DNA from: Mycolicibacterium sp. MU0053
Lineage (GTDB): Bacteria > Actinomycetota > Actinomycetes > Mycobacteriales > Mycobacteriaceae
Direction of reading: 5' to 3'
Assembly (NCBI RefSeq): GCF_963378095.1
Contig: NZ_OY726397.1
Location: 3,472,001-3,536,000 of the forward strand
Length of the DNA stretch: 64,000 nucleotides
Shown: positions 9,620-18,965 of the stretch, piece by piece
Numbering within the stretch: position 1 is the stretch's first letter
Layout: each line of letters opens with the position of its first letter
Position numbers and translations under genes: made by a program
Notes under the pieces: model-generated
The model's database searches: none
What the model saw: the letters and a program-made list of their open reading frames with translations, nothing else
Told to the model about the DNA's origin: nothing

Positions 9620-11202
9620 GTCAGGTCAACCACTTCCAGTGTGGTGGCCTCCACCGCGGATGCGATGGTGGCGCGGACGTCCTCGGGCACGTCGCGGTCC
9701 AACCGCAGCATGATCGTGGCGCCCCCACCCTCGGCGTCCTGGCTGAGCTGAGCCGCGACGATGTTCACACCGGCGGTGCCGAGCAGCGTGCCGATCTTGC
9801 CCAGCGCACCCGGCTGATCGCTGTAGTTGATGAGCAGGTTGACGCCTTCGGCCCGCAGGTCGAAGTTCCGGCCGTTGATCTGGACGATCTTCTCGACCTG
9901 CTGGGGTCCGGACAACGTGCCGGAGACGTTCACCGACGAGCCGTCGGCATGGACCGCACGCACATCGACGACGCTGCGATGATTGGGGCTTTCGGTGGCG
10001 GTCACCAGGTCGGTGGACACCCCGCGCACCTTCGCCAGCGACGGGGCGTTGACAAACGTCACCGGATCATCGAGGACCGTGGAGAACAGCCCGCGCAGCG
10101 CCGAAAGTTGAAGGATGTCAACCTCTTCCGAAGCCAGCTCGCCGAAGACACCGACGCTCAACGAAACCGGCGGGTCCTCCGACAGGGTTCCGACCAACAC
10201 GCCGAGTTTGCGCACCAGCTCCAGCCACGGGGCGACTTCCTCACCGACGGGCCCGCCGGCGACGTTGACCGCATCCGGGACGAACTCGCCGGCCAGCGCC
10301 AGCTTCACGCTCGCGGCGACGTCGGTGCCGGCCCGGTCCTGGGCCTCCTCGGTCGAGGCCCCCAGGTGCGGGGTGACCACCACTTGGGGAAGCTCGAACA
10401 GCGGGCTGTCGGTGCACGGCTCGGTGGCGAACACATCCAACCCGGCGGCGCGGACATGACCGCTCTTGATCGCATCGGCCAGGGCCTGCTCGTCGATCAA
10501 ACCGCCGCGCGCGGCGTTGACAATCACCACACCCGGCTTGGCCTTCGCCAGCGTCTCCGCGCCGAACAGGCCCGCGGTCTCCGGGGTCTTGGGCAGGTGC
10601 ACGGAGATGAAGTCGGCACGGCCGAGCAATTCGTCGAGCGGCAGCATCTCGATGCCCAGCTGCGCCGCGCGCGCCGGCGGCACGTAGGGGTCGTAGGCCA
10701 CCACGTGGGTGCCGAAGGCGGCCAGCCGCTGAGCCACCAGCTGACCGATCCGACCGAGCCCGACCACACCGACGGTCTTGCCGAAGATCTCGGTACCGGA
10801 GAACGCCGAGCGCTTCCAGGTGCGCTCGCGCAGCGTGGCGTCGGCGGCGGGGATCTGCCGGGCGGCGGCGAGCAGCAGCGCCAGCGCGTGCTCGGCGGCG
10901 CTGTGGATGTTGGAGGTTGGCGCGTTCACGACGAGGACACCGCGCGCGGTGGCGGCGTCGACATCGACGTTGTCCAGGCCGACACCGGCCCGGGCCACGA
11001 TCTTGAGCCTGGGCGCCGCGGCCAGCACCTCCTCGTCCACCGTGGTCGCCGAACGCACCAGCAGGGCGTCGGCGTCCGGCACGGCGGCCAGCAGTTTTTC
11101 ACGGTCCGGACCGTCCACCCAGCGGATTTCGACCTGGTCCCCCAGGGCTTCCACGGTGGACGGGGCCAGCTTGTCGGCGATCAGTACAACGGGCAAACTC
11201 AC
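9616..11202 (-). CDS. serA: D-3-phosphoglycerate dehydrogenase
   Basis: 528 aa, the long mycobacterial type: nucleotide-binding and substrate domains, an intervening ASB domain and a C-terminal ACT domain that binds serine. Seen are [21 protein letters not shown], the Rossmann motif [31 protein letters not shown] and the catalytic-His region [19 protein letters not shown]. It catalyses the first step of serine synthesis; serB2, the last step, is also in this window. The gene starts with GTG immediately behind a -10 box and is divergent from the FAD oxidoreductase. Confidence 0.97.
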   Translation of the reverse strand: MSLPVVLIADKLAPSTVEALGDQVEIRWVDGPDREKLLAAVPDADALLVRSATTVDEEVLAAAPRLKIVARAGVGLDNVDVDAATARGVLVVNAPTSNIHSAAEHALALLLAAARQIPAADATLRERTWKRSAFSGTEIFGKTVGVVGLGRIGQLVAQRLAAFGTHVVAYDPYVPPARAAQLGIEMLPLDELLGRADFISVHLPKTPETAGLFGAETLAKAKPGVVIVNAARGGLIDEQALADAIKSGHVRAAGLDVFATEPCTDSPLFELPQVVVTPHLGASTEEAQDRAGTDVAASVKLALAGEFVPDAVNVAGGPVGEEVAPWLELVRKLGVLVGTLSEDPPVSLSVGVFGELASEEVDILQLSALRGLFSTVLDDPVTFVNAPSLAKVRGVSTDLVTATESPNHRSVVDVRAVHADGSSVNVSGTLSGPQQVEKIVQINGRNFDLRAEGVNLLINYSDQPGALGKIGTLLGTAGVNIVAAQLSQDAEGGGATIMLRLDRDVPEDVRATIASAVEATTLEVVDLT

Positions 11203-11208
11203 CCGGAC

Positions 11209-11214
11209 AGCCTA
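11209..11214 (-). promoter_or_regulatory. -10 box of leaderless serA transcript
   Basis: TAGGCT on the minus strand, 6 nt before the serA GTG. There is no room for a Shine-Dalgarno leader, and the neighbouring gene is divergent, so an independent promoter is required here. Confidence 0.5.
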
Positions 11215-11289
11215 ATGGGCGGTAATTTCGGAGGCGAGGGCAGGAGCGTTGCGGGTACTCCTACCTGAACGTACGCCGAACAGTCTGGG

Positions 11290-12723
11290 GTGGATGTGGA
11301 CGTCACAGTAGTCGGGAGCGGCCCGAACGGGCTGGCCGCAGCAGTGCTCTGTGCCCGCGCCGGGCTCTCGGTCCGGGTGCTCGAGGCGCAAGCCACGGCC
11401 GGCGGCGGCGCCCGCACCCTGCCAGACCCGGAATTCGCCGGGGTCTCGCACGACATCTGCTCGGCGGTGCACCCGCTGGCGTTGGCCTCGCCGTTCTTCG
11501 CCGCCTACGACCTGCCCGCGCGTGGCGTGAACTTGTCGGTGCCGGAGGTGTCCTACGGCAATCCCCTGCCCGGGCGACCCGCCGCGATCGGTTACCGCGA
11601 CATCGATCGCACCTGCGCCGAGCTCGACGACGGCGCGTCGTGGCGGCGGCTGCTCGGCCCACTGGTCGACGACTGCGACAACGTGGTCGCGCTGGTGCTC
11701 GGCGACAAGCGCTCGATGCCGCCGAGCCTCTCCGCGGCCGCCAAGCTGGTCCCCCGAATGCTCCTGCAGGGCGGCCCCGCGTGGAACACCCTGGCCGGCG
11801 CTGACGCTCGGGCGCTGTTCAGTGGCGTTGCCGCACATGCTATTTCGCGAATGCCGTCGCTGGTGTCCGCAGGCGCGGGCCTGATGCTGGCGAGCCTGGC
11901 GCACGCGGTGGGGTGGCCGATACCGGCGGGCGGGTCACAGGCCATCCCGGACGCGCTGCTCGCCGACCTACGCGCCCACGGCGGCGAAGTGGTGCTCGGC
12001 GAGGAGGTCACCAGCCCGCCGCCGGGGGTGGTGATCTACGACACGGCGCCCACCGCGCTGCTGCGCATCTACGGCGACCGGCTACCGGCCCGCTACGCCA
12101 GGACGTTGCGGCGCTACCGGTACGGGCCGGGGGTGGCCAAGGTCGACTTCGTCCTCAGCGGTGAGATCCCGTGGCGGGATCCCCGCCTGGCGGCGGCACC
12201 CACCCTGCACATGGGTGGCGACCGAGCCATGATGGCGCGCGCCGAGCGCGACGTCGCCCACGGGCGGCACGCCGACTGGCCGATGATCCTGGCGGCGCTG
12301 CCGCATCTGACGGACGCCGGCCGCATCGACGCGCAGGGCCGCCGACCGTTGTGGACCTACGCGCACGTGCCCGCGGGGTCGCCGGTCGATCAGGCCGAGG
12401 CGGTGACCAAGGTCTTCGAGGAGTTCGCGCCCGGCTTCCGGGACCTGGTGGTCGGGGTGCGCAGCGTGCCGGCCGCCCGGCTTTCGGAGCACAACGCGAA
12501 TCTGGTCGGCGGGGACATCGGGGTGGGCGGGGCCAACCTGTTCAGCGTCGCGACCGGCCCGGCCCTGCGCTGGAATCCGTGGTCGACGCCGATACCCCAG
12601 GCGTATCTGTGTTCCTCGGCCGTCCCGCCCGGCAGCGGCGTGCACGGCATGGGTGGCTACTACGCCGCCCGCACGGTGTTGCGTCGCGAATTCGGCCTGG
12701 AGCTACCAACGATTTCGGCGTGA
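11290..12723 (+). CDS. FAD-dependent oxidoreductase (phytoene-desaturase-like)
   Basis: 477 aa from GTG 11290. The N-terminal dinucleotide-binding motif is VVGSGPNGLAAAVLCARAGLSVRVLEAQ, and the C-terminus has the GxHGMGGYYAAR region of the amine-oxidase/phytoene-desaturase superfamily. The likely cofactor is FAD; the substrate is unknown and no carotenoid genes lie nearby. It matches Rv2997 in position (from memory). Its stop codon TGA is inside the left arm of the palindrome 12711-12759. Confidence 0.85.
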   Translation: MDVDVTVVGSGPNGLAAAVLCARAGLSVRVLEAQATAGGGARTLPDPEFAGVSHDICSAVHPLALASPFFAAYDLPARGVNLSVPEVSYGNPLPGRPAAIGYRDIDRTCAELDDGASWRRLLGPLVDDCDNVVALVLGDKRSMPPSLSAAAKLVPRMLLQGGPAWNTLAGADARALFSGVAAHAISRMPSLVSAGAGLMLASLAHAVGWPIPAGGSQAIPDALLADLRAHGGEVVLGEEVTSPPPGVVIYDTAPTALLRIYGDRLPARYARTLRRYRYGPGVAKVDFVLSGEIPWRDPRLAAAPTLHMGGDRAMMARAERDVAHGRHADWPMILAALPHLTDAGRIDAQGRRPLWTYAHVPAGSPVDQAEAVTKVFEEFAPGFRDLVVGVRSVPAARLSEHNANLVGGDIGVGGANLFSVATGPALRWNPWSTPIPQAYLCSSAVPPGSGVHGMGGYYAARTVLRREFGLELPTISA

Positions 12724-12759
12724 TTTCCCGCGCTCACCGCGGGAAATCACGCCGAAATC
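12711..12759. repeat. Long perfect palindrome, probable bidirectional terminator
   Basis: Two 22-bp arms (12711-12732 and 12738-12759) are perfectly complementary around a 5-nt loop. The arm begins GATTTCGGCGTGAT, a 14-mer that recurs in the palindrome at 35014-35066. It supplies the stop codon of the FAD oxidoreductase and lies 12 bp beyond the ilvC stop, so it could end both convergent transcripts. There is no T-tract. Confidence 0.75.
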
Positions 12760-12771
12760 AGGTGTGACTGT

Positions 12772-13797
<1,026 letters not shown>

Positions 13798-13838
13798 CTA
13801 CTTCTTCCTTATCTATTCGTGGTGCGGTGAATTTGGGG

Positions 13839-14351
13839 TTATTTCGCGGAGCCGATGCCGCGCGGGCCGCGTGCCAACGAGACGACGCCGGATTGCACGA
13901 TCTCGCGGATGCCATACGGCTCGAGCACGCGCAACAGGGCCCCGATCTTTTCCTGGGTACCCGTGGCCTCGATCGTCAGCGACTCGGTGGAGACGTCGAC
14001 GACCTTGGCGCGGAACAGGTTCACCGCCTCGATCACCTGGCTTCGGGAACCGGCGTCGGCACGGACCTTGATCATGGCCAGCTCACGCGACACCGAGTTC
14101 TCCTCGTCCTGCTCGACGATCTTGATCACGTTGATCAGCTTGTTGAGCTGCTTGGTGATCTGCTCGAGCGGGAAATCTTCGACCGAGACGACGATGGTCA
14201 TGCGCGACATGTTCTTCTGCTCGGTCGGACCGACCGCCAGTGACTTGATGTTGAAGCCACGGCGGGAGAACAGCGCCGACACCCGGGCCAAGACACCCGG
14301 CTTGTCCTCGACGAGCACCGACAGCGTGTGCGTGGTCACTCCGGTGCCCAT
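13839..14351 (-). CDS. ilvN: Acetolactate synthase small (regulatory) subunit
   Basis: 170 aa. The N-terminal ACT domain is HTLSVLVEDKPGVLARVSALFSRRGFNI, which binds valine for feedback inhibition; the C-terminal domain carries ELAMIKVRAD and RVLEPYGIREIVQSG. It pairs with IlvB. The start is the ATG overlapping the ilvB stop by one base (TGATG). A longer in-frame extension to 14906 is antisense-like low-complexity sequence inside ilvB and was not used. Confidence 0.96.
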   Translation of the reverse strand: MGTGVTTHTLSVLVEDKPGVLARVSALFSRRGFNIKSLAVGPTEQKNMSRMTIVVSVEDFPLEQITKQLNKLINVIKIVEQDEENSVSRELAMIKVRADAGSRSQVIEAVNLFRAKVVDVSTESLTIEATGTQEKIGALLRVLEPYGIREIVQSGVVSLARGPRGIGSAK

Positions 14352-16189
14352 CAGACCTGCTCCTCGTTGTCGAACAGCGGACGGATGTCGCGGGCCGCCA
14401 TGATCTGGTCGTTGCCTGTGCCCGCGGCGACCATCGGCCACACCTGGGCGTCGGCGCCCACGACGAAGTCGATCACGACGGGGCGGTCGTTGATCGCGCG
14501 CGCCTGGTTGATCACGTCTTCGACGTCTTCGGCGCGCTCGCAACGCAACCCGACACAGCCGAGCGCCTCGGCCAGCTTCACGAAATCGGGGATGCGCTGA
14601 CTGTGCGTGGACAGGTCGGTCTGGCTGTAGCGCTCCCCGTAGAACAGGGTCTGCCATTGCCGCACCATGCCCAGGTTGCCGTTGTTGATCAGCGCGACCT
14701 TGATGGGTGCACCCTCGATGGCGCAGGTGGCCAGTTCCTGATTGGTCATCTGGAAGCAGCCGTCGCCGTCGATGGCCCACACCTCGGCCTCGGGCCGGGC
14801 CATCTTGGCGCCCATCGCCGCCGGGATGGCGAAGCCCATGGTGCCCAGACCGCCGGAATTCAGCCAGGTGCGCGGCTTTTCGTACTTGATGAACTGGGCG
14901 GCCCACATCTGGTGCTGACCGACCCCGGCGACATAGACCGCATCCGAACCGGCGATCTCACCGAGCTTCTCGATGACGAACTCGGGGCTCAGGCTGCCGT
15001 CGCTCTGCGGGCCATAGCTCAGCGGGTAGGTGGACCGCACGCCGGCCAGGTACTCCCACCACTGATCCATCTTGATGTTGCCGGGCACATCGTCACGACG
15101 CAGCGCCGCGGTCAGTTCGACGATCACGGCCTTGACGTCACCCACGATCGGGACATCGGCGTGGCGGTTCTTGCCGATCTCGGCCGGGTCGATGTCGGCA
15201 TGAATCACCTTGGCTTCCGGGGCGAACGAGTCCAGCTGGCCGGTGACCCGATCGTCGAACCGGGTGCCCAGCGCGATCAGCAGGTCGCTGCGCTGCAACG
15301 CGGCCACCGCAGCGACCGTGCCGTGCATACCGGGCATGCCCAGGTGCTGCGGATGGCTGTCCGGGAAGGCGCCGCGGGCCATCAGCGTGGTCACCACCGG
15401 AATGCCGCTCAGCTCGGCCAGCTCCAGCAGTTCGGCGGTCGCCTCACCCCGGATGACACCGCCGCCGACGTACAGCACGGGTTTGTGGGACGCGGCGATC
15501 AGCTTGGCGGCCTCGCGGATCTGGCGGTTGTGCGGCTTGCTGTTCGGCTTGTAGCCGGGCAGGTCCATCTCCGGCGGCCAGCTGAAGGTGCACTGGCCCT
15601 GCAGCACATCCTTGGGGATGTCCACCAGCACTGCCCCGGGACGCCCGCTCGAGGCGATGTGGAAGGCCTCGGCGATGACGCGCGGGATGTCGTCGCCGCT
15701 GCGCACCAGGAAGTTGTGCTTGGTGATCGGCATCGTGATGCCGGAGATGTCGGCCTCCTGGAAGGCGTCGGTGCCGATCAACCCGCGGCCGACCTGACCG
15801 GTGATGGCCACCACCGGGATCGAGTCCATCTGCGCGTCGGCCAACGGCGTGACCAGGTTGGTGGCCCCGGGCCCCGACGTCGCCATCATGACACCGACCT
15901 TGCCGGTGGCGTGCGCATAGCCGCTGGCCGCGTGGCCCGCGCCCTGCTCATGGCGGACCAGCACGTGGCGCAGCTTCTTCGAGTCGAACAACGGGTCGTA
16001 GACCGGCAGTACCGCCCCGCCCGGGATCCCGAAGATGGTTTCCACGCCCATCTCCTCCAGCGAACGGACCACCGACTGCGCGCCGGTGAGCTGTTGCGGC
16101 GGGACGCGGTTGCCGGTCCCGGAGGGCTGGTCGTTCGTGGGTTTGGGTGCAGTCACCGAAGCGGGTGGCCGCGTGGTGGGAGCGCTCAC
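14351..16189 (-). CDS. ilvB: Acetolactate synthase large (catalytic) subunit
   Basis: 612 aa, a thiamine-diphosphate enzyme condensing pyruvate with pyruvate or 2-oxobutyrate. Seen are [16 protein letters not shown], the catalytic Glu in [15 protein letters not shown], the FAD-domain stretch [13 protein letters not shown], and the ThDP/Mg motif from GDG to NN ([31 protein letters not shown]). The start is GTG. It is preceded by a 140-nt leader with a leader peptide and attenuator (16248-16383), so expression should respond to branched-chain aminoacyl-tRNA supply. Confidence 0.97.
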   Translation of the reverse strand: MSAPTTRPPASVTAPKPTNDQPSGTGNRVPPQQLTGAQSVVRSLEEMGVETIFGIPGGAVLPVYDPLFDSKKLRHVLVRHEQGAGHAASGYAHATGKVGVMMATSGPGATNLVTPLADAQMDSIPVVAITGQVGRGLIGTDAFQEADISGITMPITKHNFLVRSGDDIPRVIAEAFHIASSGRPGAVLVDIPKDVLQGQCTFSWPPEMDLPGYKPNSKPHNRQIREAAKLIAASHKPVLYVGGGVIRGEATAELLELAELSGIPVVTTLMARGAFPDSHPQHLGMPGMHGTVAAVAALQRSDLLIALGTRFDDRVTGQLDSFAPEAKVIHADIDPAEIGKNRHADVPIVGDVKAVIVELTAALRRDDVPGNIKMDQWWEYLAGVRSTYPLSYGPQSDGSLSPEFVIEKLGEIAGSDAVYVAGVGQHQMWAAQFIKYEKPRTWLNSGGLGTMGFAIPAAMGAKMARPEAEVWAIDGDGCFQMTNQELATCAIEGAPIKVALINNGNLGMVRQWQTLFYGERYSQTDLSTHSQRIPDFVKLAEALGCVGLRCERAEDVEDVINQARAINDRPVVIDFVVGADAQVWPMVAAGTGNDQIMAARDIRPLFDNEEQV

Positions 16190-16247
16190 GATGTGTCCTT
16201 GCTGATCATCTGGCTGGTTAGGTTCTTAGGTGGTGGGCCGGAGCAAC

Positions 16248-16282
16248 AAAAAACCCCCGTCAGCTGTTGCTGCACGAGGGTT
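16248..16282 (-). terminator. ilvB attenuator (intrinsic terminator)
   Basis: On the minus strand a GC-rich hairpin (arms 16269-16282 and 16252-16264, AACCCTCGTGCAGC versus GCTGACGGGGGTT with one G.T pair and a bulge) is followed by six T residues (16248-16253). It lies between the leader peptide and ilvB. A 7-base segment, CTACGAG (16294-16300), can pair either with CTCGTAG inside the leader codons (16359-16365) or, over five bases, with the terminator's 5' arm (16273-16279). This is the layout of mutually exclusive attenuation stems. Confidence 0.75.
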
Positions 16283-16329
16283 GCGCGTTGATGCTCGTAG
16301 GCTTGGCCTGGTGAGGGCCTCGCTAGACC

Positions 16330-16383
16330 TTACGCGGCACCAACGCGCCGGCTTACTACTACGAGAATCTCGCGGGTGGTCAT
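16330..16383 (-). CDS. ilvBNC leader peptide (17 aa)
   Basis: ATG at 16383 encodes MTTREILVVVSRRVGAA and stops at TAA. The run Ile-Leu-Val-Val-Val uses ATT CTC GTA GTA GTA; GTA is a rare valine codon at this GC content. It lies directly behind a good promoter and upstream of a terminator hairpin before ilvB. Ribosome stalling in the ILVVV run when charged Ile/Leu/Val tRNAs are scarce would favour the antiterminator. It is too short for ordinary gene finders. Confidence 0.75.
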   Translation of the reverse strand: MTTREILVVVSRRVGAA

Positions 16384-16391
16384 AGCGCATG

Positions 16392-16421
16392 ACGGTAGTC
16401 CTGGTCCAGTGCCCGCGTCAA
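16392..16421 (-). promoter_or_regulatory. ilvBNC promoter
   Basis: -35 TTGACG (16416-16421), an 18-bp spacer and -10 TACCGT (16392-16397) on the minus strand. The -10 ends 8 nt before the leader-peptide ATG, so the leader RNA would begin almost at that codon. Confidence 0.65.
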
Positions 16422-16472
16422 ATTCCTTGACCTGCGCGGACTGCCGTCCCGCTACCCAGGCAAGATGGCGGG

Positions 16473-16856
16473 ATGGCTGCCGCACCCGAAGCTCCCGTGG
16501 TGATCAGGATGTCCCCGATGGCGCATCTTGCTGTCGTGGTCATGGCCTTCGCCATGCTGCTGCCCATCCTGGCCCTGCCCTGGCTCACGCCCATCCTGCT
16601 CATCCCGGTGCTGGCGTCGGTGAGCATCATCCGGTTGCGCACCGTGGCAAACCGCGACACGCTGACCGCTCGGTCGCTGTGGAAGAGCACCACGGTGGGC
16701 TGGGACGAGGTCAAGGGTCTGAAGTTCACCAAGAGTTCCTGGGCCCGGGCGACCCTCGTCGACGGCGGTGAACTCACGCTGCCCGCGGTGTCGTTCTCGA
16801 CGTTGCCGCTGCTGGCCGAGGCCAGCGGCGGGCGGGTGCCCAACCCCTACGAGTGA
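16473..16856 (+). CDS. PH domain-containing membrane protein (Cfp6-like)
   Basis: 127 aa. Two hydrophobic segments (about residues 18-50: AHLAVVVMAFAMLLPILALPWLTPILLIPVL) precede a small bacterial PH-like beta domain with TTVGWDEVKGLKF, SWARATLVDGGELTLPAVSF and LPLLAEASGGRVPNPYE. This is the family of the low-molecular-weight antigen Cfp6 (Rv3004) at the same place in M. tuberculosis (from memory). Function unknown. It is divergent from the ilvB leader and convergent with the DoxX gene (3 bp apart). Confidence 0.8.
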   Translation: MAAAPEAPVVIRMSPMAHLAVVVMAFAMLLPILALPWLTPILLIPVLASVSIIRLRTVANRDTLTARSLWKSTTVGWDEVKGLKFTKSSWARATLVDGGELTLPAVSFSTLPLLAEASGGRVPNPYE

Positions 16857-16859
16857 GGA

Positions 16860-17690
16860 TCAGGCCAGCGGGTTGGTGCCGTTGAGCAGCACCCAGACCG
16901 CGATGCCGCCGCCGACACCGAGCAACAGCGCCACGAACGAGCCGATGAACGGTCGGCGCGCCCACCCGCGACCCGCGTCGAACCCGTAGCGGCCGGGCCC
17001 GATCAGGATGATCGCGGCCGCGATCACGATCAGGGTCAGCTGGAATTCGTGCCCGTCGGGCAGGAAGAACTCCACGCGTCCGGAGTCCTGTTGCGTCACG
17101 ACGGCGGCGAGCAGGCCGTTGACCAGGTAGGCCAGCGCCGCGGCGGCGGCCAGCGGCGTGAACAGGCCGAGCACCAGCAGGACACCGGCGGCGATCTCGG
17201 TGCCCGCCGCCAGGTAGGTCAGCAGTTCGGCGTGCTGATAACCCAGGTTGGCCAGTCCGTCACCGAAGCTGCCCAGCCCGGACCCGCCCCACCAGCCGAA
17301 CGCCTTCTGCAGACCGTGCGCAATGAGCAGTGCCCCGAAACCGGCGCGCAGCAGCAGCAATCCGAGGTCCTGGGTGCCGCGCCGGCCGGCGCGGCGCGCC
17401 GCGTCGTAGTCATCGGGTTCGATCGCCGCGGGGCCGATCATCGGCGGACGGTCATCGTGCGGCGCCACGTAGGGCAGCGGTTCGGGATCGTTGAGCAGGC
17501 TGTAACCCGTCGCGGACGGGGCCGCTCCGTACTGTGGGATTGCGGTGGTTTCGAAATCGCCGCCGTAGGTATCCGACGGCATGTCGTCCTCGGGGTCGAC
17601 CAGGCTCGCCGTGCTGGGCCGCGAGGGACCGGCCCCGGACGACGTGTCGCCCGGCCGCTGCCAGCTTGGGTCATGCGATGGACTCGTCAC
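16860..17690 (-). CDS. DoxX family membrane protein
   Basis: 276 aa from GTG 17690. A long acidic, Pro-rich cytoplasmic N-terminus (about 100 residues) is followed by the DoxX domain with four to five membrane spans (LGLLLLRAGFGALLIAHGLQKAFGWWGG, AELLTYLAAGTEIAAGVLLVLGLF, PDGHEFQLTLIVIAAAIILIGPGRYGFD). In M. tuberculosis Rv3005c belongs to a membrane-associated thiol-oxidative-stress complex with SodA and SseA (family knowledge). The frame extends upstream to 17813, but the -10 box at 17698 excludes a longer start. Confidence 0.88.
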   Translation of the reverse strand: MTSPSHDPSWQRPGDTSSGAGPSRPSTASLVDPEDDMPSDTYGGDFETTAIPQYGAAPSATGYSLLNDPEPLPYVAPHDDRPPMIGPAAIEPDDYDAARRAGRRGTQDLGLLLLRAGFGALLIAHGLQKAFGWWGGSGLGSFGDGLANLGYQHAELLTYLAAGTEIAAGVLLVLGLFTPLAAAAALAYLVNGLLAAVVTQQDSGRVEFFLPDGHEFQLTLIVIAAAIILIGPGRYGFDAGRGWARRPFIGSFVALLLGVGGGIAVWVLLNGTNPLA

Positions 17691-17697
17691 GTCTGCC

Positions 17698-17703
17698 AGG
17701 GTA
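17698..17703 (-). promoter_or_regulatory. -10 box of leaderless doxX-like transcript
   Basis: TACCCT on the minus strand, 7 nt before GTG 17690. It decides the start of the DoxX gene. Confidence 0.5.
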
Positions 17704-17822
17704 AGTGCAACCCTTCTCAGATCCCGGCATTTGCGGCCCGCTTTCGGCGACCTATATCGGATGGTGACGTTCCCGGTGGGGGGCGCGGGCACCGCCCGTG
17801 GCGGGCACCGCACGACGATCCG

Positions 17823-17828
17823 TAACCT
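17823..17828 (+). promoter_or_regulatory. -10 box of leaderless lppZ transcript
   Basis: TAACCT, 6 nt before the lppZ ATG at 17835; no Shine-Dalgarno sequence intervenes. Confidence 0.5.
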
Positions 17829-17834
17829 GACTGC

Positions 17835-18965
17835 ATGCAGATCCGCCGTCCGGTGCCGCGCGTGCTGACCGCGACGTGCGCCGTGCTCGTCCTGGTTTCG
17901 GCGGGCGCAGCGGGGTGCGCGCGCTTCGACGACGCGGTGTCACAGCCCTTCACCACCGAACCCGAGCTCAAACCGCCCACCACCACGACGCCGCCCCCGC
18001 CGCCACCGCTGCCGGGCAAACCGTTCCCCAAGGCCTGCCCCGCGACCGGTGTCATGCAGGGCTGCCTGGGCAGCACCAGCGGACTGATCATGGGGCCGGC
18101 CGGCAAGACCGCGCTGGTCGCCGAACGCACCACCGGCGCGATCAAGGAAGTGGCGATCAACGCCGAGCCCAAGGTGATGACCACCATCCCGGTCGACGGG
18201 TCCGGCGACGGCGGACTGTTGGACATCGTGAAGTCGCCGACCTTCAACCAGGACGGGTTGATGTACGCCTACATCAGCACCCCGACGGACAACCGGGTGG
18301 TGCGCATCGCCGACAACGACCCGCCCAAGGAGCTGCTCACCGGAATCCCGAAGGGCGCAACCGGCAACGCCGGCGCGCTGATCTTCACCAGCCCCACCAC
18401 GCTGCTGGTGCAGACCGGGGACGCGGGCAGTCCGGGAATGGCCGCCGACCCGGGGTCGCTGGCCGGCAAGCTGCTGCGGATCGAGCAGCCGACGACCCGG
18501 GGCCAGGCCCCGCTGACCACCGCGCTGAGCGGACTCGGCGCGGCCGGTGGCATGTGCACCGACCCGGCCGACGGCGCGCTGTACATCACCGACCGCACCC
18601 CCACCGCCGACCGGTTGCAGCGGATCACCAAGGACTCCACCACCTCGACGGTGTGGACCTGGCCCGACAAGCCCGGCGTCGCCGGCTGCGCGGCGCTCGA
18701 CGGCACCGTTCTGGTCAATCTGGTGGACACCAAGCAGACCGTGGCGGTGCGGTTGGCCGCCGACAGCGGCGCGGTCACCGGCGATCCGGAGGTGGTCCGC
18801 GACGGTCAGCACGGTCACGCGTGGGCGGTGCGGCTGTCCCCGGACGGCAACGTGTGGGGCGCCACGGTGAACCGGACCGTCGGCGACCCGGACAAGCTCG
18901 ACGACGTCGTCTTCCCGCTGTTCCCGGAGGGCGGCTTCCCGCGCAACGAGGCCGAGATCACCTAG
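17835..18965 (+). CDS. lppZ: Lipoprotein LppZ-like, sugar-dehydrogenase-type propeller
   Basis: 376 aa. The signal peptide ends at a lipobox GAAGC (Cys28), then a Pro/Thr-rich linker (KPPTTTTPPPPPPLPGKP) and a six-bladed soluble-glucose/sorbosone-dehydrogenase-like propeller (GDGGLLDIVKSPTFNQDGLMYAYIS, KGATGNAGALIFTSPTTLLVQTGDAG, LAGKLLRIEQPTTRGQ). Catalytic PQQ residues could not be verified, so enzymatic activity is uncertain. The TAG stop is within the left copy of the CTAG target duplication of the adjoining IS, so the gene remains intact. Confidence 0.85.
   Translation: MQIRRPVPRVLTATCAVLVLVSAGAAGCARFDDAVSQPFTTEPELKPPTTTTPPPPPPLPGKPFPKACPATGVMQGCLGSTSGLIMGPAGKTALVAERTTGAIKEVAINAEPKVMTTIPVDGSGDGGLLDIVKSPTFNQDGLMYAYISTPTDNRVVRIADNDPPKELLTGIPKGATGNAGALIFTSPTTLLVQTGDAGSPGMAADPGSLAGKLLRIEQPTTRGQAPLTTALSGLGAAGGMCTDPADGALYITDRTPTADRLQRITKDSTTSTVWTWPDKPGVAGCAALDGTVLVNLVDTKQTVAVRLAADSGAVTGDPEVVRDGQHGHAWAVRLSPDGNVWGATVNRTVGDPDKLDDVVFPLFPEGGFPRNEAEIT
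18962..18965. repeat. Target-site duplication CTAG (left)
   Basis: CTAG immediately left of the IS; it contains the lppZ stop codon. The right copy is at 20666-20669. Confidence 0.7.

Noticed and set aside
11222..11235. ATTTCGGAGG as a third copy of the GATTTCGGCGTGAT element
   Set aside because: Only seven bases match and there is no inverted partner.
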